This document shows positions 1-6,626 of a stretch of DNA of 9,751 nucleotides, in pieces. Position 1 is the first letter of the stretch; every line of letters starts with the position of its first letter. This DNA comes from an uncultured Collinsella sp. (GTDB lineage Bacteria; Actinomycetota; Coriobacteriia; Coriobacteriales; Coriobacteriaceae). The notes under the pieces are model-generated. The model did not search any database. It was not told the origin of the DNA and saw nothing but the letters and a program-made list of their open reading frames with translations. The stretch covers positions 1 to 9,751 of the forward strand of contig CABTWP010000057.1 of assembly GCA_902488525.1 (NCBI GenBank). Direction: 5' to 3'. A program made the position numbers and the translations under genes.

Positions 1-1494
1 GATATCTCTCATCCCACCGACATCGCAATGCTCACCGATCTGTACGAACTCACTATGGCCCAGGGCCTGTGGGAGAGCGGCAAGGCCAATGAGCAGGGTT
101 GTTTTACCGCGTTTTACCGCGACCATCCCTTTGGCAGCGCCTATGCCGTCATGTGCGGCACCGCCGAGCTGCCCGAGCTAGTCGAGAATCTGCGCTTTAC
201 GCCCGATGATATCGACTACCTCGCCTCGCTCCAGGCCCCGGCCGGCGGCGCGATGTTCAAGTCCGCATTCCTCGACTACCTGCGCGATTTTCGTGCGCAT
301 GTAAATATCGACGCCGTCCCCGAGGGCGAGCTCGTCTTTCCACGCGAGCCCATGGTGCGCGTCACCGGTCCTGCGCTCGAGTGCCAGCTGCTTGAGACGG
401 CGCTGCTCAACATCGTCGGGTTCCAGACACTTGTCGCCACCAAGACGGCGCGAGTGGTGCTGGCGGCGGACGGCCGTCCCGTGGCCGAGTTTGGCCTGCG
501 CCGAGCCCAGGGTCCCGATGGCGGCCTGGCCGTTGCGCGCGCGAGCTACGTCGCCGGCTGCTCCTCTACGTCCAATGTGCTCGCCGGCCGCCGCTACGGT
601 ATTCCCGTCTTTGGCACGCATGCGCACAGCTGGGTGATGAGCTTCGATTCCGAGCTCGAGGCCTTCCGCGCCTTTGCCAAGTCGAGCCCCAAGAACTGCA
701 CGCTGCTCATCGACACCTACGATGTGCGCGAGGGCTGCGAGCATGCCATTACGGTTGCCAAGGAGATGGAGGCGGCGGGCGAGCGCCTGTCGGCTATTCG
801 CATTGACTCGGGCGACCTCGCCAAGCTCTCCAAGTATGTCCGCGGTCGTTTCGATGCCGAGGGCCTGCCCTATGTGGGGATCTCGGTTTCTAACGATCTG
901 GATGAGTACACGATTCAGTCGCTGCTCGACCAGGGCGCGCCCATCGATAGCTTTGGCGTGGGCACCAAGCTCGCGACCTGCTACGACCAGCCGGCGCTGG
1001 GCGGCGTGTACAAGCTTTCCGCCCGCCGTGCGAGCGAGGCCGACCCGTGGACGCCGGTGGTCAAGCTCTCCGAGCAGCCCTACAAGCGCACGATCCCGGG
1101 CGTGCAGCGCGTGCGCCGTTATTACGACGGCTTTGGCGGCCCGGTCTGCGACATGATCTACGACGAGGACCATCTGGTGGGGGAGGGCGCCGCGCGCGGC
1201 AATACCCTCGTGGCCGTGAATGATGCCGCCCTGGTGACCGACGTGTCGGAGCTTGAGTATCGCGAGCTGCTGGTGCCGATCGTGCGCGATGGCAGTGCAG
1301 TGGCTCCGCGTGAGAGCATCCAGGACGCGCGCGAGCGCTGTGTTTGGGCGCTCGATCATCTGGACGCAGCTTTCAAGCGCTTCCTGTACCCGCAGACCTA
1401 TGTGGTGGGCATGGAGCAGGGCCTGGCTCAGGTGCGCGACGAGCTCGTGCGCAAGAACATGGCCGCGGCCTCGGCTTTCCCCTGGGCAAAATGA
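1..1494 (+). CDS. pncB: Nicotinate phosphoribosyltransferase, 5' end outside the window
   Basis: The enzyme makes nicotinate mononucleotide from nicotinate and PRPP with ATP hydrolysis, the entry step of the Preiss-Handler NAD salvage route in the cytoplasm. Numbering from the ATG at 28, the family block LTDLYELTMAQG lies at residues 2-13. The GTHAHSWVM block (196-204) carries the conserved histidines, IDTYD is at 228-232, the phosphate-binding IRIDSGDL at 257-264 and FGVGTKL at 309-315. From residue 1 the protein has 488 residues, normal for this bacterial subfamily. The reading frame stays open to base 1 and reads DISHPTDIA before the ATG. That ATG lacks a Shine-Dalgarno sequence and lies just before the conserved block, so the true start is probably upstream of the window. 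The stop is TGA at 1492-1494. proB follows 79 bases later on the same strand, so co-transcription is possible but not shown. The family is certain; the start is not. Confidence 0.95.
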   Translation, partial: DISHPTDIAMLTDLYELTMAQGLWESGKANEQGCFTAFYRDHPFGSAYAVMCGTAELPELVENLRFTPDDIDYLASLQAPAGGAMFKSAFLDYLRDFRAHVNIDAVPEGELVFPREPMVRVTGPALECQLLETALLNIVGFQTLVATKTARVVLAADGRPVAEFGLRRAQGPDGGLAVARASYVAGCSSTSNVLAGRRYGIPVFGTHAHSWVMSFDSELEAFRAFAKSSPKNCTLLIDTYDVREGCEHAITVAKEMEAAGERLSAIRIDSGDLAKLSKYVRGRFDAEGLPYVGISVSNDLDEYTIQSLLDQGAPIDSFGVGTKLATCYDQPALGGVYKLSARRASEADPWTPVVKLSEQPYKRTIPGVQRVRRYYDGFGGPVCDMIYDEDHLVGEGAARGNTLVAVNDAALVTDVSELEYRELLVPIVRDGSAVAPRESIQDARERCVWALDHLDAAFKRFLYPQTYVVGMEQGLAQVRDELVRKNMAAASAFPWAK

Positions 1495-1501
1495 TTCCTT
1501 G

Positions 1502-1535
1502 GGCGGTAGGGGCGAGTCACGCTCCCTTGGCCGCC
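1502..1535 (+). repeat. Imperfect hairpin between pncB and proB
   Basis: GGCGG at 1502-1506 pairs with CCGCC at 1531-1535. Inside it, GGGGCG (1509-1514) pairs with CGCTCCC (1520-1526) using one G-U pair and one bulge. No U-run follows, so it is not a canonical intrinsic terminator. It could be a weak transcript-end or processing structure after pncB. GC-rich sequence forms such stems by chance, so confidence is low. Confidence 0.3.
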
Positions 1536-1573
1536 AGCTCGGCCGTTCGCTGAACAGTTGATTGGTTTGACGT

Positions 1574-2701
1574 ATGACGACTTCTTATAAAACGATGGTG
1601 GTAAAGATCGGTTCGTCCACGGTGGTGGGCGCCGATGGCAAGGTCAACCGCGCCTTTATCGGCGGACTTGCCGATCAAGCCGCAGCGCTGCGCAAGCTCG
1701 GCTGGCGTCTGGTCGTGGTGAGCTCGGGCGCTATCGCCTGTGGCTATCCCGTGCTAGGCTTCGACCGCAAGCCGGTCGGTGACCTGCCGAGCTTACAGGC
1801 TTGCGCCTCGGCCGGTCAGTGCATCATCTCGTCGGCCTACGACGAGGAGTTTCATGCGCGCGACCTGCTCACCTCGCTCGTACTGCTCACGCGCCATGAT
1901 ACGGCCCGCCGCACGTCCTACCTGCATGCACGCGACGCCCTGCTGCGCCTGGTGGAGCTGGGCGTGGTGCCGGTCGTCAACGAGAACGACACCGTTACCG
2001 TCGACGAGATCAAGTTTGGCGACAACGACACACTGGCGGCGCTCGTGAGCTGCCTGGTTTCCGCCGACCTGTGCGTGACGCTGTCCGACATCGACGGCCT
2101 CTACACCGCCAATCCGCACGAGGACCCGACGGCCGAGTTAGTCCCGGTCGTGCATAAGATCGATGCCAAGATTATCGCCTCGGCGGGCGATTCTTCCACA
2201 TCGGTTGGCACGGGTGGCATGATCACCAAGATTCGCGCGAGCCGCATTCTCATGACGGCGGGCATTCAGAGCGTGATTTGCTCGGGCGAGGAGCCCGATG
2301 CGCTCGTGCGCCTCGCCCGCGGCGAGAGCGTGGGCACGCTGTTCGATCCGCCGGCGGAGCGTCTGGACATCGCACCCCGCAAGTTGTGGATCGCGCTGGG
2401 CGACAAGGCCCACGGCTCGGTGATGGTTGATGACGGTGCCGCGAAGGCGCTGGTCAGCCGTGGCTCTTCCCTGCTTGCGGTGGGTATTCGCGAGGTCGAT
2501 GGCGAGTTTGCCGAGGGCGATGTGCTCGACGTGTGCGATCCGAGCGGTATGGTTGTCGCCCGCGGTATCGCCGAGGCCGATTCGGACGTGCTGGAGCTTG
2601 CGGCAGGACGCCGCCAGGACCAGATCGCCAGCAACCGCCTGCTCGCTAACTTGGCCGAGAAGCCGGCGATACACAGGGACAACTTGATTGTATTTGCTTA
2701 G
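1574..2701 (+). CDS. proB: Glutamate 5-kinase with C-terminal PUA domain
   Basis: ProB phosphorylates L-glutamate with ATP to glutamate 5-phosphate, the first and usually proline-inhibited step of proline synthesis. The N-terminal amino acid kinase fold shows VVKIGSS (9-15), VVSSGAIA (48-55), NENDTV (136-141), FGDNDTLAALVS (148-159), SDIDGLY (171-177) and VGTGGMITK (211-219). From about residue 269 the sequence RKLWIALGDKAHGS opens a PUA domain. The full 375 residues match the long ProB form. An in-frame TGA at 1568-1570 rules out any earlier start, so the ATG at 1574 is the first possible. It has no recognisable Shine-Dalgarno sequence, and neither does the next ATG at 1595. The gene converges on the minus-strand peptidase gene, with hairpins in the 329-base gap. 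proA lies 1.9 kb downstream beyond that gene, so this is not a contiguous proBA operon. Confidence 0.97.
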   Translation: MTTSYKTMVVKIGSSTVVGADGKVNRAFIGGLADQAAALRKLGWRLVVVSSGAIACGYPVLGFDRKPVGDLPSLQACASAGQCIISSAYDEEFHARDLLTSLVLLTRHDTARRTSYLHARDALLRLVELGVVPVVNENDTVTVDEIKFGDNDTLAALVSCLVSADLCVTLSDIDGLYTANPHEDPTAELVPVVHKIDAKIIASAGDSSTSVGTGGMITKIRASRILMTAGIQSVICSGEEPDALVRLARGESVGTLFDPPAERLDIAPRKLWIALGDKAHGSVMVDDGAAKALVSRGSSLLAVGIREVDGEFAEGDVLDVCDPSGMVVARGIAEADSDVLELAAGRRQDQIASNRLLANLAEKPAIHRDNLIVFA

Positions 2702-2738
2702 GCCTCGACGCCGGGCGCCTTCGACCTGCAATGCACGT

Positions 2739-2768
2739 GGGGCGAAATTACCAGGGTAACTTTGCCCC
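2739..2768. repeat. Hairpin just downstream of proB
   Basis: A 13-base arm at 2739-2751 (GGGGCGAAATTAC) faces a 13-base arm at 2756-2768 (GTAACTTTGCCCC) across the 4-base loop CAGG. It has one G-U pair and one A-C mismatch. No U-run follows on either strand. Lying 37 bases after the proB stop, it may stabilise the 3' end or assist termination together with the stronger hairpin at 2858-2890. Confidence 0.5.
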
Positions 2769-2791
2769 GCCGCGCATATGTCCGAGCTGGT

Positions 2792-2953
2792 CGCCACGAA
2801 AACGGCCCATCTACTACGTTTAATAGGCTATCGGTAACCATACCGAGAATTGTAAAAAGAAAACCGCAGGTAGAACGCCTGCGGTTTTCTCTATTTATGG
2901 GATCTGGTTGGGCCATGCGGGTGAAACGTAGTAGATGGGCAGTTTTCGTGGCG
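2792..2953. repeat. 162-bp inverted-repeat element with nested hairpins (copy 1)
   Basis: The arms at 2792-2821 and 2924-2953 are each 30 bases and inverted complements at 29 of 30 positions; the only difference is at the thirteenth base. The 102-base interior holds a small hairpin (TCGGTA 2831-2836 with TACCGA 2841-2846) and the perfect 13-bp hairpin at 2858-2890. A related element with the same interior spacing lies at 9435-9582 after argS. It has no coding capacity and no transposase. It is most likely a small dispersed non-autonomous repeat that now serves as the transcript-end region between convergent proB and the peptidase gene. Family name and origin are unknown to me. Confidence 0.7.
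2858..2890. terminator. Bidirectional intrinsic terminator between proB and the peptidase gene
   Basis: The perfect 13-bp stem AGAAAACCGCAGG (2858-2870) with CCTGCGGTTTTCT (2878-2890) encloses a 7-base loop. The stem has an A-rich left base and a T-rich right base, so a U-rich tail forms when it is read from either strand. It lies between two genes that converge, where a bidirectional terminator is expected. It forms the centre of the larger inverted-repeat element. Confidence 0.8.
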
Positions 2954-2986
2954 AAGGGCGTCATCCGGCGCTCGGGTATTCAGCAC

Positions 2987-3027
2987 TTGGGGACGTTCCT
3001 ATTGTGCCGGCAGGTGGGGACACTCCT
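2987..3027 (+). repeat. GGGGAC-type repeat, copy 1, with central palindrome TGCCGGCA
   Basis: The left arm TTGGGGACGTTC (2987-2998) and right arm GGGACACTCCT (3017-3027) flank 18 bases with the palindrome TGCCGGCA at 3005-3012. A second copy lies inverted at 9705-9745, with identical arms, identical spacing and a different palindrome in the same place. The two arms also resemble each other as a direct repeat (GGGGACRYTCCT). The repeat ends three bases before the stop codon of the minus-strand peptidase gene. It looks REP-like; function is unknown. Confidence 0.65.
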
Positions 3028-3030
3028 TCG

Positions 3031-4449
3031 CTAAAAGATCCGGCGCAGGTCTCCGCGGTTGAGGGCTTCGTCGAAGAGGTGCTTGAATACCACGCTGCCG
3101 TGCAGGCCGTCGTGCTCGATCTCGTTGGTCACCCAGGCGTGCGAGTTGCCCACGCGGCTGAGCGTGTCGAGCTGCAGACCCGAATCCACGTACATGTCAT
3201 CGAAGTACACGGCGGCCTGGAGTGGCACCTCATTGCATGCTAGGCGCTGCGGGTCGTAAATCTTGTCCCAGCTCGTGTCTTCCATCAGCAGTTCCATCGC
3301 GGGCTTGAAGGGCTTGAGCTCGGGCATCTGCTCGAACATCCACGGGAACATGGCCTCGCCGGTAAACATGAGCGGGCGCGCGAGCGTGTCGAACTCGGCG
3401 CGGTGTGCCTTTTCCTCTGCCGCGGCCCAGCGAATGGGCATGGTGTCGCCATCGGCGTAGATGAACTCTTGCAGCGTCCAGTACAGCGGATTCGTGCGCG
3501 TGTTGGTGCGCTCGAAAGCGCGCATCAAAAAGCTATCGGATACTGAGGCACCGCAGCCCAGCGTGCCGTCGCCATCAACAAACGCATGGTCGATAATCCA
3601 GTGCATGCGCTCAAAGCTCGGCTTCATGCCAAAGTCGCTGCCCATGAGCTGCAGTCGCTCCACCGTCATTGGCGAGCCGTCGGGTAGCACGGGCTTTTGC
3701 TCTTCGATAGCATCGGCCAGGGTCGCCACACGCTCGACGTCAGCGGGGTAGCGGTCATAATACTGCTGCGTCTTGGCGGCCATACGCGGGAAGGTGCGCG
3801 CGTAGACCTCGCTTGCGCTCGCCGGCACGTGGGGGATTCCGCCGCAGGTAAAGCTCGCCGCCACGCCCTCGGGGAAGAGCGACAGGTAGCTCAGCGTCAA
3901 AAAACCGCCGTAGCTTTGGCCGAGCGTGACCCACGGCTTGCCGCCAAAGCCCACTAGGCGCAGGTACTCAAAATCGCGCACGATGGAGCTGGCGAGGTGG
4001 CGCTTGAGGAAGTCAGCCTGCGAGCGTGCGGCATCGGAGCCGGCCGCCGTCGCGCGCTCGCCCAGTGCGGCAATCGTGCGCCCGTCTACACAGCTGCTGC
4101 GCCCGGTGCCGCGCTGGTCGGGCAGGACGACGCGGAAGTGCTTGACGGCCTCGTCGATCCAACCGTCGCTTGTGGGCGACAGCGGACGCGGGCTCTCGCC
4201 GCCGGGGCCGCCCTGCAAAAACAGGAGCAGCGGCAGATCGTCGTTGATGCGGTCGGGCGCGCAAACCACGCGGTAGAAGAGCTTGATGCTCTCGGGCGCG
4301 CCGGCGATTGGTGCCGGCATAGCGCCGCGGCGCATGGTGCTGCCGACGGCCAGGAGCATCGGCTCCAGGCCGCGCCAGTCAAGGGGGACGTCGATGCTGT
4401 GGTCCTCGACATAAAGGCCGGGGACGTGGTACGAAGTGATGAGGGCCAT
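3031..4449 (-). CDS. pip: Proline iminopeptidase-type alpha/beta hydrolase (peptidase family S33)
   Basis: Probably a cytoplasmic aminopeptidase that releases N-terminal proline from peptides. Family marks are QGGPGG (79-84, the HGGPG-type oxyanion motif), DQRGTGRS (111-118) and the nucleophile elbow GQSYGG with Ser179. Toward the C terminus VYFDDMYVD supplies the likely catalytic Asp (417, 418 or 422), and EHDGLHGS the likely His (446 or 450). There is no signal peptide or membrane segment. Residues of roughly 190-330 probably form the lid domain. At 472 residues it fits the larger actinobacterial S33 aminopeptidases rather than the 310-residue type. I chose the ATG at 4449 because GGAAGA sits at 4455-4460, five bases upstream; in-frame ATGs at 4512 and 4530 lack such a site and add an atypical leader. 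It lies antisense between proB and proA. Substrate preference is inferred, and other S33 hydrolases are possible. Confidence 0.85.
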   Translation of the reverse strand: MALITSYHVPGLYVEDHSIDVPLDWRGLEPMLLAVGSTMRRGAMPAPIAGAPESIKLFYRVVCAPDRINDDLPLLLFLQGGPGGESPRPLSPTSDGWIDEAVKHFRVVLPDQRGTGRSSCVDGRTIAALGERATAAGSDAARSQADFLKRHLASSIVRDFEYLRLVGFGGKPWVTLGQSYGGFLTLSYLSLFPEGVAASFTCGGIPHVPASASEVYARTFPRMAAKTQQYYDRYPADVERVATLADAIEEQKPVLPDGSPMTVERLQLMGSDFGMKPSFERMHWIIDHAFVDGDGTLGCGASVSDSFLMRAFERTNTRTNPLYWTLQEFIYADGDTMPIRWAAAEEKAHRAEFDTLARPLMFTGEAMFPWMFEQMPELKPFKPAMELLMEDTSWDKIYDPQRLACNEVPLQAAVYFDDMYVDSGLQLDTLSRVGNSHAWVTNEIEHDGLHGSVVFKHLFDEALNRGDLRRIF

Positions 4450-4487
4450 GTGAGTCTTCCGTTCGTTGCGGTGTTTCGGGTTGACCA

Positions 4488-4493
4488 ATTCTA
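4488..4493 (-). promoter_or_regulatory. Candidate -10 box for the peptidase gene
   Basis: On the minus strand this reads TAGAAT, one base from the TATAAT consensus. It would give a leader of about 30 bases that includes the GGAAGA ribosome site. No convincing -35 box lies at standard spacing, so this is only a candidate. Confidence 0.3.
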
Positions 4494-4544
4494 CCGCCGC
4501 GGGCGAGGCCATGCGCAAATCGGCTACCATGGTTGCAAACTTCT

Positions 4545-4550
4545 AGGAGA
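4545..4550 (+). promoter_or_regulatory. Ribosome binding site of proA
   Basis: AGGAGA lies 11 bases before the ATG at 4562, somewhat farther than usual; a purine run AAAGGG continues toward the start. It supports 4562 as the proA start. It lies in the 112-base divergent gap shared with the peptidase gene. Confidence 0.6.
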
Positions 4551-4561
4551 AAGGGCCGCCC

Positions 4562-5848
4562 ATGTCGGTCGATATAGCCACGTATGTCCACGATCTTGCC
4601 GTTGCCGCCAAGGCAGCGTCGGCCTCGCTTGCCACGGCGAGCGATGAGCAGCGCCAGGAGGCCGTGCGCGCCATGGCCGCAGCACTGCGCAACGGTGTCG
4701 ACTCCATCATCGCCGCCAACGAGCTCGATATGTCCGCCGCGCGCGATGCGGGTACCTCGGCCGGACTGCTCGATCGCCTGCTGCTGACGCCCGAGCGCAT
4801 CGAGGGCATGGCCGCCGGCCTGGAAAAGCTCGCCGAGCTGCCCGATCCCGTGGGCCGCGTGCTCGACCACCGCGTGCTTGCAAGCGGCGTGGACCTGACC
4901 CGTGTGAGTGTGCCGCTGGGCCTGGTCGCTATGGTCTACGAGGCGCGCCCCAACGTGACGGCCGACGCCGCAGGCATCTGCATCCGTACCGGTAACGCCT
5001 GCATTCTGCGCGGCGGTTCGCTGGCCTATCACTCGTGTGCCATGATCGCCGAGCTGCTGGCCGATGCGCTCGAGGCCAAGGGCTTCCCGCGCGAGGCCGT
5101 GTCGATGATCGAGTCAACCGACCGCGAGGCCACTGGCGAGCTCATGAAGCTCCGCGGTATCGTCGACGTGCTCATTCCGCGCGGCGGTGCAGGCCTGATC
5201 CAGCGCTGCGTGCGCGAGTCGCTTGTGCCGGTGATCGAGACGGGCACGGGCAACTGCCACATCTACGTGCATGAATCCGCCGACTTTGATAAGGCGCTCA
5301 ACATTATCGTCAATGCCAAGACCCAGCGCGTGGGTGTGTGCAATGCCGCCGAGTCGCTGCTGGTCGACCGTGCCGTTGCTGATCGCTTCCTGCCCGCGGT
5401 CGTGGCCGTGCTGCATGACCGCGGCGTGCTCATTCACGGCGACGAGGCAACCTGCGCCGCGTGCGCCGATGCCGGGCTTGCCGAGGGTGATGACTACGTC
5501 GCCGCGACTGAGGAGGACTGGGGTCGCGAGTACCTGGCGCTCGAGATGAGCGTGAAGGTCGTGGCAAGCGAGGACGAGGCCATCGCACACATCAACCGCT
5601 ACGGCACGATGCACTCCGAGGCCATCGTTGCCGAGGACACGGATGCTTGCGAGCGCTTCCTGGATGTGGTCGATGCCTCGGCCGTGTACGCCAACGCCAG
5701 CACGCGCTTTACCGATGGCGGCGAGTTTGGCCTGGGCGCCGAGATCGGCATCTCGACCCAAAAGCTCCATGCCCGCGGCCCCTTTGCCGCCGAGGCCCTC
5801 ACCACCTACAAATACAAGCTCCGCGGCACCGGTCAGGTCCGTCCCTAA
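4562..5848 (+). CDS. proA: Glutamate-5-semialdehyde dehydrogenase (gamma-glutamyl phosphate reductase)
   Basis: ProA reduces glutamate 5-phosphate with NADPH to glutamate 5-semialdehyde, which cyclises to pyrroline-5-carboxylate; this is the second step of proline synthesis, after ProB. The protein belongs to the aldehyde dehydrogenase superfamily and at 428 residues has normal ProA length. It shows MVYEARPNVT (124-133) followed by the ADAAGICIRTGNACILRGG block, the IETGTGNCH block (225-233), and the catalytic cysteine Cys260 in QRVGVCNAAES. The C-terminal FTDGGEFGLGAEIGIST block is also typical. The start is supported by AGGAGA at 4545-4550. The gene is divergent from the peptidase gene and is followed by an intrinsic terminator at 5863-5903, so it appears to be its own transcription unit, separate from proB. 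proC is not in the window. Confidence 0.97.
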   Translation: MSVDIATYVHDLAVAAKAASASLATASDEQRQEAVRAMAAALRNGVDSIIAANELDMSAARDAGTSAGLLDRLLLTPERIEGMAAGLEKLAELPDPVGRVLDHRVLASGVDLTRVSVPLGLVAMVYEARPNVTADAAGICIRTGNACILRGGSLAYHSCAMIAELLADALEAKGFPREAVSMIESTDREATGELMKLRGIVDVLIPRGGAGLIQRCVRESLVPVIETGTGNCHIYVHESADFDKALNIIVNAKTQRVGVCNAAESLLVDRAVADRFLPAVVAVLHDRGVLIHGDEATCAACADAGLAEGDDYVAATEEDWGREYLALEMSVKVVASEDEAIAHINRYGTMHSEAIVAEDTDACERFLDVVDASAVYANASTRFTDGGEFGLGAEIGISTQKLHARGPFAAEALTTYKYKLRGTGQVRP

Positions 5849-5862
5849 CGCCCGCGCAAACA

Positions 5863-5903
5863 AAAACCACCACAAAGGTGCCCTTCTCCTTTGTGGTGGT
5901 TTT
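5863..5903. terminator. Bidirectional terminator between proA and the HD gene
   Basis: A perfect 16-bp stem at 5863-5878 (AAAACCACCACAAAGG) and 5888-5903 encloses a 9-base loop. The A-rich left and T-rich right ends give a U-rich tail on either strand. It lies between convergent proA and the HD gene. The same 16-bp stem, with a different loop, recurs at 6573-6613. Confidence 0.85.
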
Positions 5904-5918
5904 AGGCGGCGTGGACGA

Positions 5919-6518
5919 TTAGGCCTGGAAGGTGTCGCGGTCGGGAGCGAAGGACTGCATGGCCGCGATGGTGCGGTCAAAGAGCTCGGGGAGCTCCCAG
6001 CCCAACATCTCGGCGCCCTGCGAAATCACGGCGCGCGAGCAGCCGGCGGCAAAGCGCTTGTCCTTGAACTTCTTCTTGAGCGACTTGGTCGTAAAGTCCA
6101 TAACGCTCTTGCTCGGGCGCATGATGACTGCAGCGCCGATCAGGCCGGTGAGCTCATCGCAGGCAAACAGGATCTTTTCCATCTGCAGCTCGGGTTTGGG
6201 CAGCGAGGTATTGAAGTCCGACGTGTGCGTCTGGATGGCGCGAATGAGCTCGGGAGACGCACCTTCATCCTTAAGAATCTTGGCAGCATAGATGGTGTGG
6301 TTCATGGGGTCGTCCTCATGCTCCTCCCAATCCAGGTCGTGCAGCAGACCGACGATGCCCCAAAACTCCTCGTTCTCGGGGTCGAACTCGCGCGCAAAGT
6401 AGCGCATGGTGCCCTCGACCGTCTCGCCATGGGTGATGTGGAACGGGTCTTTGTTGTGCTCGTTAAGCAGTTCAAACGCGCGGTCGCGGGTGATTCCGGC
6501 GGTAAGCGGCTCTGCCAT
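5919..6518 (-). CDS. HD-domain metal-dependent hydrolase, small HDIG-like family
   Basis: A predicted cytoplasmic phosphohydrolase of the HD superfamily with no known substrate. The metal site is visible: His30 in THGETVEG, the paired His60-Asp61 in GLLHDLDWE, His74 and His98 as further candidates, and Asp121 in FACDELTGLI. The 199 residues are enough for one HD domain. No sensor, nucleotidyltransferase or membrane segment is attached. It resembles the uncharacterised proteins grouped as predicted HD hydrolases (COG2316-like) more than RelA/SpoT or dGTPases. The start at 6518 is well supported by AAGGAG (6525-6530 on the minus strand) six bases upstream. A terminator with the same stem sits on each side, so it is probably transcribed alone and not with carD. 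The fold is secure; the reaction is not known. Confidence 0.88.
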   Translation of the reverse strand: MAEPLTAGITRDRAFELLNEHNKDPFHITHGETVEGTMRYFAREFDPENEEFWGIVGLLHDLDWEEHEDDPMNHTIYAAKILKDEGASPELIRAIQTHTSDFNTSLPKPELQMEKILFACDELTGLIGAAVIMRPSKSVMDFTTKSLKKKFKDKRFAAGCSRAVISQGAEMLGWELPELFDRTIAAMQSFAPDRDTFQA

Positions 6519-6572
6519 AAGAGACTCCTTGTGCTCGTGGGTATCGATAAGAATGAATACTACTAGAACAAG

Positions 6573-6613
6573 AAAACCACCACAAAGGTGCCTGTCCCCT
6601 TTGTGGTGGTTTT
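6573..6613. terminator. Terminator between carD and the HD gene, same stem as the one at 5863
   Basis: The stem AAAACCACCACAAAGG (6573-6588) with its exact complement at 6598-6613 encloses the 9-base loop TGCCTGTCC. It lies 13 bases after the carD stop and upstream of the HD gene, so on the minus strand it should end carD transcription. The 16-bp stem is identical to the terminator on the other side of the HD gene, in the same relative position; only the second half of the loop differs. Confidence 0.85.
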
Positions 6614-6626
6614 TGGCGCGGTTGGG

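Noticed and set aside
178..1359. 393-codon open frame on the minus strand inside pncB
   Set aside because: It is the antisense shadow of a GC-rich gene; the opposite strand encodes a full, motif-complete enzyme, and the shadow protein shows no family motif.
2698..2964. 88-codon minus-strand frame in the gap after proB
   Set aside because: It reads through the inverted-repeat element and terminator. Its likeness to the frame at 9310-9621 (shared STCGF and FTI) comes from the DNA repeat, not from a protein family.
4450..4530. 27-codon N-terminal extension of the peptidase to ATG 4530
   Set aside because: The ATG at 4449 has GGAAGA at proper spacing and begins the family-like sequence; the extension would overlap the likely promoter region.
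3997..4647. Plus-strand frame of 216 codons overlapping the peptidase gene and the proA start
   Set aside because: Antisense to a motif-complete hydrolase and out of frame with proA; no supporting start signals.
5628..6566. 312-codon plus-strand frame running from proA across the HD gene
   Set aside because: It spans a terminator and two genes in wrong frames and has no recognisable domain or ribosome site.
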